Assembly (NCBI GenBank): GCA_026418655.1
Contig: JAOAAW010000195.1
Coordinates: 1-35,743 of the forward strand
Length of the DNA: 35,743 bases
Source of the DNA: a bacterium
Lineage (GTDB): Bacteria > Ratteibacteria > UBA8468 > B48-G9 > DTJG01
Direction: 5' to 3'
Shown here one piece after another: positions 1 to 9,946 of this stretch. Both the position numbers and the translations under genes were made by a program. Under the pieces are notes generated by a model. It was given only the letters and a program-made list of their open reading frames with translations, made no database searches and was not told the origin of the DNA. How positions within the stretch are numbered: the first letter of the stretch is position 1; every line of letters begins with the position of its first letter.

Positions 1-1279
1 GCCCTGCGCCGACTCCAATAATTTGATTCAATGTTCCAAGCACAATCGCATTGGATTTCACATGCTTGCAGATGATGGCGGCAAATTTCAGTGCTTCCAT
101 TTCTTCCTTTGTTGGCTGGCGCTTTGTCTTTACTTCAAGTTTTTCCCAGTTAAGATTGTCGGGTGTCTGAAGTAATATCCCTGAGGATGCGCCTTTTATT
201 TCATATTCAGTGTCTTCCATCACAGGCATTTCAACGAGCCGAAGGTTTTCTTTTGCAGAAAGGATTTCCACTGCCTCTTTTGAAAAAGATGGCGCAATTA
301 TCACCTCAAAGAAAATATCCCTGATTGCTTTTGCGGTCTCTCCATCAAGGGGTCTGTTAAGCCCAATAATACCACCAAAGGCACTCAATGGGTCTGTTTG
401 CAATGCCTTTTCAAATGCCTGCTTCTGGGTGTCTCCGATCGCAGCACCACAGGGATTGTTGTGTTTTATAATACAACAGCTCGGCTGGTCAAACTCGCAC
501 GCTATTTTATAGGCGCTTTCCATATCAAGGATATTGTTGAAGGATAGCTGTTTTCCCTGTAATTGCTTCCATGATATTTTTTTATCAGCACACTGGTACC
601 ACGCTGCTTTCTGATGCGGATTTTCTCCATAGCGAAGCTGTTCTATCTTTTTGTAATAAAAGCCAATTTTATCTCTGAATTCTTCCTTCTGCGTTTCTTT
701 ATCAAAATATCTGCTTATAAGCCAGTCATAATAACTTGTGGTATGGAAAACTTCTGCAGCGCATCTTCTTGAAGTTTTTTCTGAAATACCGCCCTGTTTT
801 TCAATTTCTTGAATAATCTCAGGGTAAAATTTGGGGTCAACAACAACACAAACAAACTTCCAGTTTTTTGCAGATGCCCGTATCATTGAAGGTCCGCCAA
901 TGTCAATGTTTTCTATCAATTCTTCGTCTGTTGCGCCTTCAGAGAAAAAAACCTTCTCAAAAGGATAAAGGTTAACAACAACAAGGTCAATCCTGCTGAT
1001 ATTGTGTTTTGAAACCTGGTCAATATGCGATGGGTTATCCCTTTTGAAAAGAATTCCACCGTAAATAAAGGGATGAAGGGTTTTCACCCTTCCATCAAGA
1101 ATTTCTGGAAACCCTGTGATTTGAGAGATTTCCTTTACATCAATACCTGCTTCCCTTATGGCTTTTGCTGTGCCGCCTGTGGAAATTATTTCAACATTGT
1201 TTTTTGCAAGCACCTTTGCAAGGTCAATAAGTCCTGTTTTATCAGAAACACTTATCAATGCCCGTTTTACTTCAATCAT
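1..1279 (-). CDS. purH: Bifunctional phosphoribosylaminoimidazolecarboxamide formyltransferase/IMP cyclohydrolase, 3' end outside window
   Basis: Reverse-strand translation from ATG at 1279: MIEVKRALISVSDKTGLIDLAKVL...STGGTAKAIREAGI...GFPEILDGRVKTLHP...RYGENPHQKAAWY...IKHNNPCGAA...AFGGIIGLNRPLD. It stays open to the window edge, so it is missing from the ORF track. Confidence 0.96.
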   Translation of the reverse strand, partial: MIEVKRALISVSDKTGLIDLAKVLAKNNVEIISTGGTAKAIREAGIDVKEISQITGFPEILDGRVKTLHPFIYGGILFKRDNPSHIDQVSKHNISRIDLVVVNLYPFEKVFFSEGATDEELIENIDIGGPSMIRASAKNWKFVCVVVDPKFYPEIIQEIEKQGGISEKTSRRCAAEVFHTTSYYDWLISRYFDKETQKEEFRDKIGFYYKKIEQLRYGENPHQKAAWYQCADKKISWKQLQGKQLSFNNILDMESAYKIACEFDQPSCCIIKHNNPCGAAIGDTQKQAFEKALQTDPLSAFGGIIGLNRPLDGETAKAIRDIFFEVIIAPSFSKEAVEILSAKENLRLVEMPVMEDTEYEIKGASSGILLQTPDNLNWEKLEVKTKRQPTKEEMEALKFAAIICKHVKSNAIVLGTLNQIIGVGAG

Positions 1280-1301
1280 TTTTCCCCCTTTTTGAAAAAA
1301 A

Positions 1302-3212
1302 TCAGTCAAATTTCCAGAATTCAATAAGATGACCGGGAATTTCCTGAATAAAGATTGACTTGCGATACGAGAAGTTTCTTGGATCTGACATATGATAGGT
1401 AATGTACAGATCTTCTTTTGCCCTCGTAATTCCGACATAAAAAATTCTTCTTTCTTCTTCTATCCCGGCATAATCATTACTTGAAAGAGTATGCGGGAAA
1501 TGAAAAGCAGAGACCCCTATAATAAAAACTATTTTCCACTCAAGTCCTTTCGCCTGATGAATGGTCGATAGTATGAGAACATCTTTTGTGTCTTTGATTT
1601 CACCTCTGAAATGTTCCTGTAAACTTGTCTGACTGATAAACTCTTCAACATTATTCCATGTGCTTGAAATTTCTCTTAAACTTTCAATATCAGCAAGCCG
1701 TTGTTCCCAGTCAAGATAATGGGATTCAAGGTAATCCTTATAGAAATTATTTACAATTATTCCTATCTGTTCAGGCACCTGTTTTGCTTCTCTCATGTTC
1801 TTCAAAAGATTTTTGAGATTTTCCCATCCCTTTTCAGCAGTTGAAATAAGTTTTATTCCATCAGAATTTATTATTTCATCTATGTTTGATTTCCCTCTTA
1901 CAAACGCTATTATCTTATCCCTTGAAGATTTCCCGACCCCTCTTGTCAGGTTCAGAACTCTTACCCAGGAAAGTTCGTCCTTTGGGTTTTGATATACCCT
2001 GAAAAAGGCAATGATATCCTTGATGTGCGCCATTTCAAAAAATCTCAGGCCGCCCCTCACAACATAGGGGATATTAAGCTTGTTAAGTTCAATTTCAATT
2101 TCAGCCGACTGATATCTTGACCTGAATAGAATTCCAATGTCAGATGGCCTTACCTTTTTTAGAAGTTCTTTTACCCTGTTTACCACAAAAACGCATTCAC
2201 TATGTTTATCATCACACTCAATCACAACTGGTTTTACTCCTGACTCCTTGACACTTTTCAAAACCTTGGGAAACTGATATCTGTTATGGGATATTACACT
2301 GTTTGCAAGGGACAGAATTTCAGGAGTGCTTCTGTAATTTGTCTGCAGGTAAAAAAGTTTTGCATCAGGATAAATCTTAGGAAAATCAAGAATATTCTGA
2401 ACAGTTGCGCCTCTGAAACTGTATATACTCTGGGCATCATCACCCACAACCATGATGTTTCTGTTAATTCTTGCCAGTTGATAAAGTATCAATGCCTGTA
2501 TTCTATTGGTATCCTGGTATTCATCAACAAGTATGTAAAGGAATCTTCTTGATATTTTTTCTCCTGGCTCCTGCATTGTAAGAATCTTGAGCCAGAATGA
2601 AAGTAAATCATCATAATCAACAACACCGAGTTCCCTTTTTCTTTTTTCATATGCATCGTGAATGGTCTCCAACCTTGCAATGATGTTTGAAAAATGTGGA
2701 TAGCGAGTCATTATAAGGTCTTTTATGGTTTCTGAAGTATTGGCTGATAAACCCAGAATTTCCTGAATTACTTCAGGAGCAATTTCTTTGTCCGGCAAAA
2801 TTTTTTTTGAAACTTCTCTTATGATAGAAAGCGAATCCTCGCGGTCAATGATAACATAGTTTGGTGATAGAGAAGCATAATGGCTGTATTTTCTTAAAAA
2901 AACATTGGCAACATGATGAAATGTGCCTGCTACCAGTGTTTCAGGAACTTTTCCAAGATACTTTTCTATCCTTCTTAACATTTCTCTTGCAGCCTTGTTG
3001 GTAAATGTAAGCAGGCATATTCTTGATGGTGGGATACCCTGTTCAAGCAGATACATTGTTCTGTAAATCAGTACCCTTGTTTTTCCAGAACCAGCGCCTG
3101 CAAGAACAAGGCATGGACCATCGCCTTCCCTGACGGCTTTCAGTTGTTCAGGATTTAAAAAAGCCTCGTAATTGATCTCAACCGCTGATTCAAGATTTTG
3201 TCTGGTGTTCAC
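1302..3212 (-). CDS. UvrD/PcrA/Rep-type superfamily 1 DNA helicase
   Basis: LNPEQLKAVREGDGPCLVLAGAGSGKTRVL (Walker A), VDEYQDTNRIQ, VVGDDAQSIYSFRGA, LSTIHQAKGLEWKIVFI, EERRIFYVGITRAKEDLYITY. GTG start overlaps the pyrB stop (GTGA). Confidence 0.95.
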   Translation of the reverse strand: MNTRQNLESAVEINYEAFLNPEQLKAVREGDGPCLVLAGAGSGKTRVLIYRTMYLLEQGIPPSRICLLTFTNKAAREMLRRIEKYLGKVPETLVAGTFHHVANVFLRKYSHYASLSPNYVIIDREDSLSIIREVSKKILPDKEIAPEVIQEILGLSANTSETIKDLIMTRYPHFSNIIARLETIHDAYEKRKRELGVVDYDDLLSFWLKILTMQEPGEKISRRFLYILVDEYQDTNRIQALILYQLARINRNIMVVGDDAQSIYSFRGATVQNILDFPKIYPDAKLFYLQTNYRSTPEILSLANSVISHNRYQFPKVLKSVKESGVKPVVIECDDKHSECVFVVNRVKELLKKVRPSDIGILFRSRYQSAEIEIELNKLNIPYVVRGGLRFFEMAHIKDIIAFFRVYQNPKDELSWVRVLNLTRGVGKSSRDKIIAFVRGKSNIDEIINSDGIKLISTAEKGWENLKNLLKNMREAKQVPEQIGIIVNNFYKDYLESHYLDWEQRLADIESLREISSTWNNVEEFISQTSLQEHFRGEIKDTKDVLILSTIHQAKGLEWKIVFIIGVSAFHFPHTLSSNDYAGIEEERRIFYVGITRAKEDLYITYHMSDPRNFSYRKSIFIQEIPGHLIEFWKFD

Positions 3213-4132
3213 TGTATATTTCTGACTGTGAGATACAGCACTGCCATTCTTACAGCAATTCCATTTGTAACCTGCTGAAGAATTAGCGAATTTTCCTTTT
3301 CCGCTGCTTCTGTCGATATTTCAATTCCTCTGTTCATAGGTCCTGGATGCATCAGGAAAAATTTATTCTTTGAAAAACCAAATTTTTTTAAGTCAAAACC
3401 AAAAAAATTCCTGTATTCTGAATGAGACGGAAAAAAGTTTTCCTGCTGTCTCTCTTTTTGAAGTCGCAACAGATAAACGATATCGGCATCCTTTACAGCA
3501 TCAGATATTGAATAACAAACCCTGACTCCTGTTTTTTCAATCCCTGAGGGTATAAGTGTGGGTGGACCACATACAGTAACCTTTGCTCCAAGTTTCGTGA
3601 AGCCCCAGATATTTGACCTTGCCACCCTGCTATGAAAAATGTCTCCAATAATCGCTATTTTTATCCCTACAATTTTGCCAAAAATCTCTCTCACAGTAAA
3701 AAGGTCTAAAAGTGCCTGTGTAGGGTGCTCATGACATCCATCACCTGCATTGATGACTGCTGCCCTGACTGACCTGCTTATAAGATAAGGTGCACCTGAA
3801 ACAGAGTGTCTCACAATGAAGCAATCAACCTTCATCGCTTCAATGTTTCTGGCAGTATCAACAATGGTTTCTCCCTTTGATACACTTGATGTGCTCACCT
3901 CAAAATTTAATACATCTGCAGAAAGCCGCTTTCCAGCAAGCTCAAAAGAGGTTTTTGTCCTCGTACTTGGTTCAAAGAAAAGATTGACTATTGTCTTTCC
4001 TCTGAGTGCAGGTACTTTTTTAACAGGTCTCGTGCTGACTTCCTTAAAAGAGCTTGCAGTATCAAGAATATATTCTATTTCTTCACGGTTTAATTCTTCC
4101 AGTCCGAGCAAATCTTTTCTTTTCCAGTTCAT
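3209..4132 (-). CDS. pyrB: Aspartate carbamoyltransferase catalytic subunit
   Basis: FFEPSTRTKTSFELAGKRL, HPTQALLDLFTVRE, IGDIFHSRVARSN, MHPGPMNRGIEI motifs. Confidence 0.96.
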   Translation of the reverse strand: MNWKRKDLLGLEELNREEIEYILDTASSFKEVSTRPVKKVPALRGKTIVNLFFEPSTRTKTSFELAGKRLSADVLNFEVSTSSVSKGETIVDTARNIEAMKVDCFIVRHSVSGAPYLISRSVRAAVINAGDGCHEHPTQALLDLFTVREIFGKIVGIKIAIIGDIFHSRVARSNIWGFTKLGAKVTVCGPPTLIPSGIEKTGVRVCYSISDAVKDADIVYLLRLQKERQQENFFPSHSEYRNFFGFDLKKFGFSKNKFFLMHPGPMNRGIEISTEAAEKENSLILQQVTNGIAVRMAVLYLTVRNIQ

Positions 4133-4659
4133 TTTTTTGCTGTTATAATGACTTCTTCAACATCATCAACCTCTTTCAGTCTTACTTCAACCATCTGTTT
4201 TTTCCCTGTAACAACCTTTATACCATGATAATCTGCCTGTATGGGTAGTTCCCTGCAATTTGTCCTGTCAACAAGAACAAAGAGTTTTATAATTTTAGGT
4301 CTACCATAGTCAATAATCTGATCTATGGCTGCGCGTACTGTTCTTCCTGTGTACAGAACATCATCAACAAGGAGAATCTTTTTTCCTTCAGGCCCAAACA
4401 ATAGTTCTGAACCCGAAACAACGGGTCCACTTCCTATATCACTGAAATCGTCCCTGTACAGTGTAATATCAAGAGAACCATAGTCAATATTTCCTCCTGT
4501 TTTTCTGTCAATGATTTTTTTAATTCTTTCAGCCAGTACTGCGCCCCGCCTTTTTATACCAACTATGGCAGGGTCTTTTCCCATATCCTTTATAACCTGG
4601 CAGGCAAGTTTTTCCAGGATTTTCTTTATTTCTGTGGATGAAAGAATTCTATTTTCCAT
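4129..4659 (-). CDS. pyrR: Bifunctional pyr operon regulator/uracil phosphoribosyltransferase PyrR-like
   Basis: VGIKRRGAVLAERI, DITLYRDDFSDIG, ILLVDDVLYTGRTVRAAIDQIIDYGRPKII (PRPP motif); ATGA overlap with pyrB. Confidence 0.94.
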   Translation of the reverse strand: MENRILSSTEIKKILEKLACQVIKDMGKDPAIVGIKRRGAVLAERIKKIIDRKTGGNIDYGSLDITLYRDDFSDIGSGPVVSGSELLFGPEGKKILLVDDVLYTGRTVRAAIDQIIDYGRPKIIKLFVLVDRTNCRELPIQADYHGIKVVTGKKQMVEVRLKEVDDVEEVIITAKK

Positions 4660-4770
4660 ACGTATATTTTAACCCAGAAATTGTTTTACGGGAAAACTCG
4701 TTGCGATAAATAAATTGTTTAATTGTGTGATAGAATAAATATGAAATTTTCGGAACAAAGAGGATGAAAT

Positions 4771-5784
4771 ATGACAGAAAGAGAAAGATTGTTGAACTGC
4801 ATCGAACTCAAAGGAGATGGTGAGATATTTTCAAGTGTTTCAATTATACCGACTGTTTGGGATAACAATAAAGAATATTTTGAAAAAATACAGAAAGAAT
4901 GTCCAAATGTTCCAATTGGAGTTTCAAGGGATGAAACAAGGAGAGCAGGAAATAAAGTTAGAGATAAATGGGGTTGTCTGTGGATATATCCCCTTGACTA
5001 TCTTGATGGTCAGGTCATTGAGCATCCACTGGATAACTGGGAAAAATTAAAGGATTATAAACCACCTGACCCTGAAAAATATACTGACTGGGAAAAGGCA
5101 AAAAAAGATATAGAAGAAGCGAAGAGAAAAGGAAATTTTACTTCTGGCGGGGTTGACCATGGCTTTTTCTTTCTTCTTATCACATATCTTCGGGGTTTTG
5201 AAAATGCAATGATTGATTTTGCTGAAGGCAACAAAAACATCTTTAAATTGATAGAAATCATTGAGAATTACTGGCTTGGAGTGATAAAAAAATGGATTGA
5301 CATTGGTGTTGATATGATAGGTTTTGGAGATGATTTAGGTTTACAGACTTCTCTTCCAATGAGCCCGCAGGCATGGAGGAAATACATAAAACCATCCTAT
5401 ATGAAATTTTTCGGGCTTTGTCGTGATAACGGTGTTCACGCAGGCCTTCATACTGATGGCTGGATTGTTTCAATTATGGAAGACCTTATTGAATGCAGGT
5501 TAAGTGTGCTCAATCCACAGGATATGGTCAATGGAATTGATAATATAGAAAGATTGCTGAAAGGAAGGATCTGTATAGACCTTGATATTGACAGGCAGCA
5601 CATAACATATTCAGGAACACCTGAGGAAATTGACAGACATATCCTTAACTGTGTGAAACGACTTGGTTCAGAAAAGGGTGGATTGATTTTGAAGTTTGGC
5701 GCTTATCCTGGAACACCGGTTGAAAATATTGGAGCAGTTATTAAAGCATTTGAAAAATATCGTTATTACTGGGTGAAAAAATGA
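4771..5784 (+). CDS. Uroporphyrinogen decarboxylase (URO-D) family protein, probably not a true HemE
   Basis: GFGDDLGLQTSLPMSPQAWRKYIKPSYMKFF...HTDGWIVSIMEDLIE...LNPQDMVNGIDNIERLLKGRICIDLDIDRQ...GGLILKFGAYPGTP pattern of the UroD/methyltransferase superfamily; GAGG Shine-Dalgarno upstream. Confidence 0.85.
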   Translation: MTERERLLNCIELKGDGEIFSSVSIIPTVWDNNKEYFEKIQKECPNVPIGVSRDETRRAGNKVRDKWGCLWIYPLDYLDGQVIEHPLDNWEKLKDYKPPDPEKYTDWEKAKKDIEEAKRKGNFTSGGVDHGFFFLLITYLRGFENAMIDFAEGNKNIFKLIEIIENYWLGVIKKWIDIGVDMIGFGDDLGLQTSLPMSPQAWRKYIKPSYMKFFGLCRDNGVHAGLHTDGWIVSIMEDLIECRLSVLNPQDMVNGIDNIERLLKGRICIDLDIDRQHITYSGTPEEIDRHILNCVKRLGSEKGGLILKFGAYPGTPVENIGAVIKAFEKYRYYWVKK

Positions 5785-7487
5785 ATAAAATTATACTTTT
5801 TCTTTTCGGCCTGGTTTCAATGGTTTTCAGTCAAACAGATTTCGTAGAACCGATTTTCAATCTGGAAAAAATTATCAATGAACCCCTGGACACAAAGATT
5901 ATAAACACCAGTAAGAAAGAAAATATCGTAATTCAGGAAATTGAATTTACTTCTGAACACTATCAGGGAAAGCCAGTAAGAATTTATGGAATTATCGCTT
6001 TTCCTGAGGATGCAAAAACGTTGCCTGCAATCTTCTGGAGTCAGGCAGGAATGGCACCAGCAAATACTGGGATGCCAGAATTTTTTGCAAAAAGGGGATA
6101 TGTTTGCATGTGTATCACCCTGCCTCATTCTATCTGGAATCCAAATGTGGCATTCAATACAAAAAATCCTGAAGATGGGAATATGACACACTATGCCATA
6201 GCGCAGATGAGGGCGATTACATATCTGACCAGTATCCCGCAGGTCAATCCTGAAAGGATAGGTATTGGCGGGTCTTCTTATGGCGGCTTTTTTTCAACAT
6301 TGATTGCAGGCGCAGATCCAAGAATTAAATGTGGGATGTCATTTTTTGCTGGTGGAAATATGGCTTATGGAACGCATATCCCTCAGTTTACACAACTTCA
6401 ATCGCAACAGGATATTGAAATATGGAACAAAACAATAGACCCTGCATTGAGATTGAAATTCAAAAAGGTTCCTTTTTTATGGGGAATTGCAACAAATGAC
6501 AACTGGTTTTATTTGCCATCAGTTATTAAAACATATCAGGAATCCATAGGTGAAAAAAGGATGGCCATTGTACCCATGTGGGAACATGGTTTTCCTGAAG
6601 AAATTGATGAGCAGCTTTTTTCCTGGTTTGATATCTACCTGAAACAATCAAGAAAACCCTATAACAGGGTGTCAGAATTATCCATCAAAAGAAATGGGAA
6701 TAGACTTGTGGCTGCATGGGGTTTTAATGGTGAAAATAAAGTTAAAAGGGCAGAACTTGTCATAAGTTATGGAAAAGTTGCATTGTGGAAGTACTGGATA
6801 CATCGCAATTACATTGTCCTTCCTGCGAAAATCAAGGGAAATACTGCAACAGGTGAAATTCCTGTGGTAGAACCAGGCATTGAAATGCTTGTTTATGGAA
6901 ATATTATAGATGAAAATGAGGTTATGATATCTACTGTTCCTGTTCAGATAAAAGCAACTGATTATGGAATAAAAAAACCAAATTGTTCTACCAAATTCAA
7001 TCTTTTTCAGTGGAAGATTTTTGACCATAAAACAGAAATAAATTTCAGAAGGATGGGCTTTACAGCATTTACCTTTGATTATGAAACCAGAAAAAATGAC
7101 ATGCCATCGTTAAAGGTTGAGCCATCAAAAACAGGGAAAAAATCCCAGGTATTGCTCAAACTTCACCATGTCCCAGAGCATTCTCATAAACTCAAGATAT
7201 GGGTTAAAGCAGAAAAACCGACTGAAATAAATGTGAGTGTGAAAGCAGTACAATTGCCTGATTCACAATCAGAAATTGTAAAAAAACTCAGGAAACAAAC
7301 AGAAGATAACACGGTTCTGCCTGTTTATTCAAAAACATTTGCCATTGATGAGAAATGGAAATTGGTTGAGGTTGATTGCCAGTATAATAATGAAGACATT
7401 GAAGGATATAATCTTTTGATTTCATCAGGTCAGCAGGTGCCTTACTGGATAAACAGTATCATTTTTGAGCCGGTATGGAAAAAATAA
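5781..7487 (+). CDS. Secreted alpha/beta hydrolase (acetyl-xylan-esterase/prolyl-oligopeptidase-like) with C-terminal beta-rich extension
   Basis: Signal peptide MNKIILFLFGLVSMVFSQ; nucleophile elbow GIGGSSYGGFFSTLIAG; candidate acid in GIATNDNW; candidate His in MWEHGFP. ATGA overlap with the upstream gene. Confidence 0.82.
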   Translation: MNKIILFLFGLVSMVFSQTDFVEPIFNLEKIINEPLDTKIINTSKKENIVIQEIEFTSEHYQGKPVRIYGIIAFPEDAKTLPAIFWSQAGMAPANTGMPEFFAKRGYVCMCITLPHSIWNPNVAFNTKNPEDGNMTHYAIAQMRAITYLTSIPQVNPERIGIGGSSYGGFFSTLIAGADPRIKCGMSFFAGGNMAYGTHIPQFTQLQSQQDIEIWNKTIDPALRLKFKKVPFLWGIATNDNWFYLPSVIKTYQESIGEKRMAIVPMWEHGFPEEIDEQLFSWFDIYLKQSRKPYNRVSELSIKRNGNRLVAAWGFNGENKVKRAELVISYGKVALWKYWIHRNYIVLPAKIKGNTATGEIPVVEPGIEMLVYGNIIDENEVMISTVPVQIKATDYGIKKPNCSTKFNLFQWKIFDHKTEINFRRMGFTAFTFDYETRKNDMPSLKVEPSKTGKKSQVLLKLHHVPEHSHKLKIWVKAEKPTEINVSVKAVQLPDSQSEIVKKLRKQTEDNTVLPVYSKTFAIDEKWKLVEVDCQYNNEDIEGYNLLISSGQQVPYWINSIIFEPVWKK

Positions 7488-8146
7488 AAGACTTAAGAAA
7501 AAGGGTATATGAGGCAAATCTACTTCTACCAGAATATGGTCTTGTTGCGGGCACCCAGGGAAATGTGAGCGGTCTTGATAGGAAGAGAAACATTGTCTAT
7601 ATCAAGCCAAGCGGTGTGCCCTATGAAAAAATGAAACCTTCTGATATCGTTGGAATTGATTTTGAAGGAAATGTTATTGAAGGAAGATTAAAGCCATCCG
7701 TTGACTGGATTCACCATATTTTTATTTACAGAAACATCCCTGAAACCTGTGGAGTTGTTCACACCCATAGTGTTTATGCCACTGTTTTTGCTGCCTGCGG
7801 TATTCCAGTACCCTGCCTTACCACTGGACAGGCAGATGTTTTTGGCAGTGAAATACCTGTCAGTGAGTATGCTGACAATAAGTCAGACAATATTGGAAAG
7901 GCAATTTTGAAATACAGGAAGCCAGGTTGTCCTGCGGTAATTCTCGGCAAACACGGAGTTTTTACATTTGATACCAGTCCTGAAAAGGCAGTTTTTGCAG
8001 CCCTTATGACAGAATACTTTGCAAAAATAAACCTGTTTGCCATAATTCTGGGGAACCTGAAAGGAAAAAAATTAAGCCCTCTTTCAGAAACCGAAATAAA
8101 AAAGTGGTATGAAAGATACCATGGAAAGGGCTATGGTCAGAAATAA
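7475..8146 (+). CDS. Class II aldolase/adducin family protein (L-fuculose-1-phosphate aldolase / ribulose-5-P 4-epimerase-like)
   Basis: LVAGTQGNVSGLDR, IKPSGVPYEKMKPSDIV, VVHTHSVYATVFAACG, VILGKHGVFTFD motifs; overlaps the end of the upstream hydrolase. Confidence 0.88.
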   Translation: MEKIKDLRKRVYEANLLLPEYGLVAGTQGNVSGLDRKRNIVYIKPSGVPYEKMKPSDIVGIDFEGNVIEGRLKPSVDWIHHIFIYRNIPETCGVVHTHSVYATVFAACGIPVPCLTTGQADVFGSEIPVSEYADNKSDNIGKAILKYRKPGCPAVILGKHGVFTFDTSPEKAVFAALMTEYFAKINLFAIILGNLKGKKLSPLSETEIKKWYERYHGKGYGQK

Positions 8147-9946
8147 CTACTTATGATGCTGGTATTCCCACAATCTTGCGTAAAATCCATTTTTTTCTAT
8201 AAGTTGTGCGTGTGAACCTGTCTCTTCTATGGTTCCATTTTTCAAAACAACTATCTTATCCATATTTTTCACAGTTGCCAATCTGTGAGCCACAAAAATA
8301 ACTGTGCGGTTTTGCATGACATTTTCAATTGCCTGATGCAATATCTTTTCTGACTGGCTGTCAAGGGAGGCAGTAATTTCATCAAACAACAGTATCTGTG
8401 GATTTTTCAAAATCGCCCTTGCAAGACATATTAATTGCTTCTGACCTCCAGAAAGGGTATGTCCTCTTTCTCCAACAACAGTGTCATATCCATCCTTAAG
8501 TCTATCAATAAATTCTGAAACTCTCGCTATTTCAACTGCTCTTAAAAAATCCTCTTCTGAAACATTCTCACTGCCAAAAATTATGTTGTTCCTTATTGTA
8601 TCTGAAAAAACAATGGGCTCCTGGGTTACAATACCAATTTTTTTTCTTAAACTGCTCAGTGTGAACTCTTTTATATCTATTCCGTCATAAAGTATTCTTC
8701 CCTCCACTGGTTCGTACAGTCGTATTAAAAGATGTATCAGAGAACTCTTTCCAGCACCAATAGGACCAACAATCCCTATTTTTTCTCCTGCTTTAATTTC
8801 AAGATTAATGTTTTTCAATACAGGCTTTCCCTGATAGGAAAAAGAAACATTTTCAAACAGAATGTTGTTTTTCAGGGGCGGACATTCTTTTTTCCCAGAA
8901 TCAACAACAGTTTGTTTTTCTTCAAGGATGCTGTAAATCCTTGGTAATGCTGCACTTGCCATATACATATAGGTGATACAATTCATGATGGTTTTTGATG
9001 GTTGAATCAGGGATAATAGTCCTGCAATGAACATAAAAAGAAAGCCAGAAGAGAATTCATTATTCAATACCTTGCTTACTCCAATGACTATAACAACAGA
9101 ACCACCGATGGTGGTCAGAAGTTCTGAGAAGGGACTGACAAGAGATGTTCTTTTAATGATGGAAAGGTTTGAACGTAAAATTGCCTCGTTTTCTTCTGAG
9201 AATTTCTCTATCTGTTTTTGTTCCTGATTATATGCCTTTATTATTGATTGACCATAGATACTCTCGTGTATGATATTTCCTAAATTTGCCCAGTTTACCT
9301 GAAGTGTTCTGGAAATTTTTCTCAGTTTCTTGCTGAGATTCAGTATTGGAAGCAGCATAACAGGAAATATTACAAGCGCCATAAGGGTTAATTTCCAATC
9401 TATCAACAGAACAATTGTAAGAAAGATTATGATCTGGCATATACTGAGAACCATAACAGGTATTTCTCTTGAAAGGACATGGTCCAGCATGCTCACATCC
9501 ACGACAATCCTTGAAGTAAGCTCGCCTGTTTTTTTTCTTGAAAAAAATTCCATTGAAAGGTACTGAATTTTTTCATAAATCTTCTGTCTTATGCTGGCAA
9601 GAACTCTTGCTCCGAAACCACGCAAAAAATAATTCTGGAAATAGAATGTAATGCCCTTTCCGATAACCATAAGAATCAGAAAGCAAATTACAATTTTCAA
9701 GAGTGTCATCGGCTCCATTGAGTTCATTTTCATAATAAGATTTTTCAGAGCCGGGATGTCAGGTATTTTTTCGGGTAGTACGATTGGCTTGCGGGCAAAA
9801 ATTCTGTCCATAATGGGTACAACCGTACCCATTGAAGCACCATTGAAAATTGTTGAGATAATACTGACAAAAAAACCCAACCAGAAATTCCTGTACTGGA
9901 TTTCAATAAATCTTGTCAGTTTGAGATATTCCCTGATAACCTTCAT
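8147..9946 (-). CDS. msbA: ABC transporter, transmembrane + ATPase fusion, MsbA-like lipid A exporter
   Basis: N-terminal transmembrane domain, then VGPIGAGKSSLIHLLIRLY (Walker A), HTLSGGQKQLICLARAILKNPQILLFDEITASLD (signature + Walker B). Directly downstream of lpxB. Confidence 0.88.
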   Translation of the reverse strand: MKVIREYLKLTRFIEIQYRNFWLGFFVSIISTIFNGASMGTVVPIMDRIFARKPIVLPEKIPDIPALKNLIMKMNSMEPMTLLKIVICFLILMVIGKGITFYFQNYFLRGFGARVLASIRQKIYEKIQYLSMEFFSRKKTGELTSRIVVDVSMLDHVLSREIPVMVLSICQIIIFLTIVLLIDWKLTLMALVIFPVMLLPILNLSKKLRKISRTLQVNWANLGNIIHESIYGQSIIKAYNQEQKQIEKFSEENEAILRSNLSIIKRTSLVSPFSELLTTIGGSVVIVIGVSKVLNNEFSSGFLFMFIAGLLSLIQPSKTIMNCITYMYMASAALPRIYSILEEKQTVVDSGKKECPPLKNNILFENVSFSYQGKPVLKNINLEIKAGEKIGIVGPIGAGKSSLIHLLIRLYEPVEGRILYDGIDIKEFTLSSLRKKIGIVTQEPIVFSDTIRNNIIFGSENVSEEDFLRAVEIARVSEFIDRLKDGYDTVVGERGHTLSGGQKQLICLARAILKNPQILLFDEITASLDSQSEKILHQAIENVMQNRTVIFVAHRLATVKNMDKIVVLKNGTIEETGSHAQLIEKNGFYARLWEYQHHK

